Below are positions 14,146 to 16,432 of a DNA stretch of 16,432 bases, piece after piece (position 1 is the first letter of the stretch; every line of letters starts with the position of its first letter). Location: NCBI GenBank assembly GCA_031271275.1, contig JAISWA010000022.1, positions 1 to 16,432 of the forward strand, read 5' to 3'. Under the pieces are notes generated by a model. That model did not search any database, had not been told where the DNA came from, and worked only from the letters and a program-made list of their open reading frames with translations. Both the position numbers and the translations under genes were made by a program. The stretch comes from Clostridiales bacterium. Lineage in GTDB: Bacteria > Bacillota > Clostridia > Lachnospirales > WQUN01.

Positions 14146-14254
14146 TCATAGGAAACTGCTTGATTCCGGCGTTCCATTTTGAAGCCAACGGAACGCACAA
14201 GGTGCAGTTTCCTATGACGAATTGCGGAGAAAAAGCGGCGGTGCCGCTTTGTAC
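14146..14254 (+). repeat. Palindromic interspersed repeat, copy 3
   Basis: This has the same structure as copies 1 and 2. End arms TCATAGGAAACTGC (14146-14159) and the complement (14204-14217) are perfect. The inner stem is GCGTTCCATT / AACGGAACGC with one mismatch, and the tail ends in GTAC. It has diverged at several positions (CCGG for ATAG, GCACAAGG for GCGCAAGG), so it is an older or independently evolving copy. Confidence 0.9.
14230..14249 (-). terminator. Repeat-borne hairpin, possible leftward terminator for the ROK gene
   Basis: On the minus strand the tail of repeat copy 3 reads AAGCGGC-ACC-GCCGCTT followed directly by TTT and then CTC, giving a run of five Ts. It lies ~300 bases beyond the stop of the minus-strand ROK gene. 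It could be a backstop terminator in this convergent region. Confidence 0.45.
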
Positions 14255-14548
14255 CATCCTTTGTAACGTTTGTCCAAACTCCGCATACTATATAACAGAC
14301 CCGCGCGTGTTATGGCAAAGGCGCCTTTGCAACACAGGACTGAGGGGGTGAGCAATTAGTGTGTTAGTTACGGCGGTTATGGCTACGGTTATCCCTATGA
14401 CCGGCGCTATACCGCCAACAGGTATTACCCCTGCGTTTGATTCGACCGACTGCGTTGAGTCAAAATAACATAGGTTAACAATCCTGCCTCCGGCGGGGCT
14501 GTCGCGGCCCCGCCATTGCCTGTTTTTTGTTGATATTACGCGGGTTTT
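14255..14548 (+). other. Intergenic stretch with a palindrome and a possible Gly/Tyr-rich micro-ORF
   Basis: No conventional gene is supported here. A 16-base perfect palindrome, GCAAAGGCGCCTTTGC, lies at 14315-14330 and is flanked by GTGTT (14307-14311) and AACAC (14331-14335). GAGGGGG (14342-14348) resembles a ribosome binding site. From GTG at 14348 the frame reads M-S-N-amber, then 26 residues rich in Gly and Tyr (beginning CVSYGGYGYGYP) to TGA at 14438-14440. A second frame, GTG 14361 to TAA 14468, would give 35 residues of no recognisable type. TTGTAA (14261-14266) and CATACT (14284-14289) with 17 bases between them could be a weak promoter, and TAACGTTT (14264-14271) resembles the operator core. 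Confidence 0.35.
14492..14528 (+). terminator. Strong GC hairpin, possible terminator
   Basis: A perfect 8-base stem, GGCGGGGC (14492-14499) / GCCCCGCC (14507-14514), has a 7-base loop. Six Ts (14523-14528) follow only after an 8-base gap. It may terminate rightward transcripts from the micro-ORF region, or act as a barrier for the ROK gene, whose stop is 35 bases away on the other strand. Confidence 0.5.
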
Positions 14549-15931
14549 TTATCCAATCTCCGGCAAACTCGCCGCCGCCACGCTCTGCCCCACCCTGCGG
14601 CTCTTTTCGTCCGGCAGCTGCAGGTTAATCTTCCCGCATACGTCCGGGTACTCGTTGCGCATGACTTCCCGCGCTTTTTCAAGGATGATATCCCCGCCGC
14701 GGCCCGAGGTCACGCGCCCCATCAGCAGCACGTGCTTCATGTCGTACACCAACGCGTAGAACGCCAAGGTATGCCCCAGGTACGCGCCGATGGTCTCGAA
14801 GATTTTCTCCACTTCCAAGTTCCCGTCCTTCAGCGCGTTCTGCACCACCTTTAACTTGTCGCCCGGGGAAAGCGCGGCGTCCAACTCGATTCCGACGCGC
14901 GGCGCCAGTTTGATAACCGCGTCCTGGGAAAAATATTTCACGCCGCAGCCGATGTCGCCCGACCACTCGTCGTGGCTGCCTTCCGGTTGGAAGTCGCAGG
15001 GCGCGAACGCCAATTCGTTCAGCCAACCGGTGATGTTCCCGTTGCCGTCCACATATCCGCCCGCCTCACTGGTGCCCATGGCGATACCGAGGATGTTGGT
15101 GTCGTCAAGGCTCATGGCTCCCGCCAACGCGGTCACGTCGCCGTCATTGCACACCACTAGCGGAATGTCGCCGATTTCCTTGCCCGCGCGAATGTAAATA
15201 TCCTTTACGTATTTCTCAAAATCCCCCTTGGGCACTTTCAGGAACAGCGACGCGATTTTCGTTTCGTTGTCCACATAGATACCCGCCGAGCTGATGCCGA
15301 TGGCGTCCACCTTCGGCATTTTCGAAGCCGCCGTCTTAAAGGCGCTGACGATTTCGTTGAAGTGGTAAGAGGGGTCCGCCGTAATCTTCGGCTGCCAGAC
15401 CACTTCCTCGCTGTAAACGCTCTCGCCGTTAATTACGGCGGAAACTTTCCTGTCGCTCCCGCCCGCGTCGAAGCCGATACGGCAGCCGTCCAGGTGACGG
15501 CCGAGGGACTGGGCGTTTTCCTTTACGGCGGGCCGGTCTTCATAGGAAGCGTAATTGACCTCGAAGGGCTTTCCGTACACATTGCTCATCAAATCGGCGT
15601 CAAATTCCCGCTCGCCGCCTTCGCAGTATAAGCTTTTAATATGCGCCGCGAGTTTTTCGTCGCCGCAGACGGTCACCTTAAAACCGCCGACGCACCAAAG
15701 CAGCGCTTTTACCATACGGTCCACATAATAGCGGTTGGCTTCCTCAAATTCCGCCCCGGCGCGCACTTTCGTTTCAAACACGTATGTACAGCCGCCGTTG
15801 CGCTCCAACGCCACAGCCAACGGCTTTTCCGCGCCTTTTAAAAATGCCTGACAAAATTTCGCCGCCGGTACGAAAGTCTTATCGAGCACGGGCGCGTTCT
15901 TTACCTCAAAGGCAATGTTGTAAAGGTCCAT
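14549..15931 (-). CDS. ROK-family sugar kinase-like protein with an extra N-terminal domain
   Basis: This 460-residue cytosolic protein has a C-terminal ~310 residues with a ROK/ASKHA fold. The phosphate-1 loop is GFDAGGSDRK (D155, S159). The acidic motif is CNDGDVTALAG (N262-D263), where ROK kinases carry the catalytic Asp of NDANAAA. MGTSEAGGYV (from M285) matches the adenosine/phosphate-2 loop. The usual ROK zinc-binding CxCG motif is not seen. The first ~150 residues are not part of the ROK fold and I do not recognise them. The ATG has AGGAGA 6 bases upstream. The promoter spacer contains a TAACGTT core like the operators of the sugar locus, which suggests co-regulation. Phosphorylating the free sugar released by the GH65 enzyme would be a sensible role. 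The substrate is unknown, and some ROK proteins are regulators rather than kinases, but no DNA-binding helix-turn-helix is seen here. Confidence 0.82.
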   Translation of the reverse strand: MDLYNIAFEVKNAPVLDKTFVPAAKFCQAFLKGAEKPLAVALERNGGCTYVFETKVRAGAEFEEANRYYVDRMVKALLWCVGGFKVTVCGDEKLAAHIKSLYCEGGEREFDADLMSNVYGKPFEVNYASYEDRPAVKENAQSLGRHLDGCRIGFDAGGSDRKVSAVINGESVYSEEVVWQPKITADPSYHFNEIVSAFKTAASKMPKVDAIGISSAGIYVDNETKIASLFLKVPKGDFEKYVKDIYIRAGKEIGDIPLVVCNDGDVTALAGAMSLDDTNILGIAMGTSEAGGYVDGNGNITGWLNELAFAPCDFQPEGSHDEWSGDIGCGVKYFSQDAVIKLAPRVGIELDAALSPGDKLKVVQNALKDGNLEVEKIFETIGAYLGHTLAFYALVYDMKHVLLMGRVTSGRGGDIILEKAREVMRNEYPDVCGKINLQLPDEKSRRVGQSVAAASLPEIG

Positions 15932-15972
15932 GTTTGCTCTCCTTTTATTATTTAATTCAATTTCTCCAACAG

Positions 15973-16001
15973 ATTGTACCTTAACGTTGGAAAAGATTCA
16001 A
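15973..16001 (-). promoter_or_regulatory. Promoter of the ROK gene
   Basis: On the minus strand TTGAAT (16001-15996) and TACAAT (15978-15973) are separated by exactly 17 bases. Transcription would start near 15966, giving a ~35-base leader before the ATG at 15931. Confidence 0.75.
15979..15990. promoter_or_regulatory. LacI-type operator-like site in the ROK promoter spacer
   Basis: CCTTAACGTTGG contains TAACGTT (15982-15988), seven of the eight core bases found in the binding-protein promoters. It lies entirely between the -35 and -10 boxes, where repressor binding would exclude RNA polymerase. The flanks differ from the other sites (CCT/GG instead of GGG/CCC), so binding by the same repressor is a hypothesis. 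Confidence 0.5.
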
Positions 16002-16081
16002 ACCCGCGAGCCGCCGCCGTTGGGATTATTTTTGTGACCGTCCCCGTCCGCGGCGGTATTTTCCTGTTGCCTTGACTTTAT

Positions 16082-16087
16082 TATAAT
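16082..16087 (+). promoter_or_regulatory. -10 box of the DNA glycosylase gene
   Basis: A perfect TATAAT lies 31 bases before the ATG at 16119. No good -35 is found at the usual distance; TTCCTG (16061-16066) would need a short 15-base spacer. Confidence 0.45.
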
Positions 16088-16118
16088 GGTGTCAAACGGC
16101 GGACAACGAGGTGCTTTG

Positions 16119-16432
16119 ATGGAGCAAGCTTTTTTTGAACGGGAAGCGACGGCTGTGGCGCGTGATTTGCTTGGAATGCTGTTGGTAAACGAAACGCCGG
16201 AAGGCAGAACATCCGGCATTATCACGGAAACGGAAGCGTACAGCGGCATAAACGACCCGGCATGTCACGCGTACCCGTATAAGCGCACGCCGAGGACGGA
16301 AGTGCTGTTCGGCCCGGGCGGGCGCGCGTATGTGTATTTCATTTACGGCATGTATTATTGCTTCAATATCTCCGCGAACCGCCCGGGCGAGCCGGAAGGG
16401 GTATTGATACGCGCGCTTAAGCCGTTGGAAGG
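16119..16432 (+). CDS. 3-methyladenine DNA glycosylase, AAG/MPG family (5' part, cut by window edge)
   Basis: This base-excision repair enzyme removes alkylated purines from DNA. The first 104 residues are present. They show the AAG-family pattern: FFEREATAVARDLLGMLLV, then GIITETEAYSG with the Glu that activates water in this family. RTPRTEVLFGPGGRAYVYFIYGMYYCFN follows, including the tyrosine-rich DNA-intercalating region, then GVLIRALKPLEG. The start has GAGGTG 5 bases upstream, and a perfect -10 box lies at 16082. The gene runs off the right end of the window, so the C-terminal half cannot be judged. It is divergent from the ROK gene and probably unrelated to the sugar locus. Confidence 0.95.
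   Translation, partial: MEQAFFEREATAVARDLLGMLLVNETPEGRTSGIITETEAYSGINDPACHAYPYKRTPRTEVLFGPGGRAYVYFIYGMYYCFNISANRPGEPEGVLIRALKPLE

Noticed and set aside
14160..14351. Rightward 63-residue frame starting in repeat copy 3
   Set aside because: Its start and first third lie in the repeat, there is no ribosome binding site, and no recognisable features follow.
15998..16249. Minus-strand 83-residue frame opposite the DNA glycosylase start
   Set aside because: It is antisense to a clear AAG-family N-terminus and overlaps the promoter of the ROK gene.

Overview
The window looks like a piece of a Bacillota (probably Clostridia) chromosome. The grounds are strong GGAGG-type ribosome binding sites, sigma-A-like promoters with 17-18 base spacers, a PcrA-type helicase, a lipoprotein signal on a sugar-binding protein, and LacI-controlled CUT1 sugar transport. 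The genus cannot be read from the sequence.

Left part (1-1290). The 3' half of a tRNA-Cys gene and a terminator are followed by a small coiled-coil protein built on a 21-base tandem repeat. Two tandem copies of a palindromic ~110-base repeat and a convergent 80-residue four-cysteine protein come next. A third copy of the repeat lies 13 kb away, also between convergent genes.

Helicase and sugar locus (1290-11906). pcrA runs rightward and its end overlaps the end of a leftward LacI-family repressor gene by 35 bases. Divergent from the repressor is a sugar uptake locus. It holds two tandem paralogous solute-binding proteins, each with its own near-identical promoter and downstream operator, then a partial terminator, two CUT1 permeases and a GH65 disaccharide phosphorylase. 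No transport ATPase is present, so a shared ATPase from elsewhere is presumably used. The model is import of an alpha-linked disaccharide or glucoside, followed by phosphorolysis inside the cell.

Right part (11907-16432). A leftward membrane TPR protein diverges from a rightward EAL-HDOD protein. A 458-base gap follows, holding a terminator, repeat copy 3, a 16-base palindrome and a possible Gly/Tyr-rich micro-ORF with an in-frame amber codon. Then comes a leftward ROK-family sugar kinase-like gene with an unusual N-terminal domain. Its promoter spacer contains the same TAACGTT core as the sugar locus, which suggests one regulon. The window ends inside a rightward 3-methyladenine DNA glycosylase gene.

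The most interesting points are the palindromic repeat that sits behind terminators between convergent genes and carries a hairpin reading as a leftward terminator; the TAACGTTA operator set linking lacI, both binding-protein genes and the ROK gene; and the binding-protein pair in which one copy is lipid-anchored and the other lacks the lipobox cysteine.
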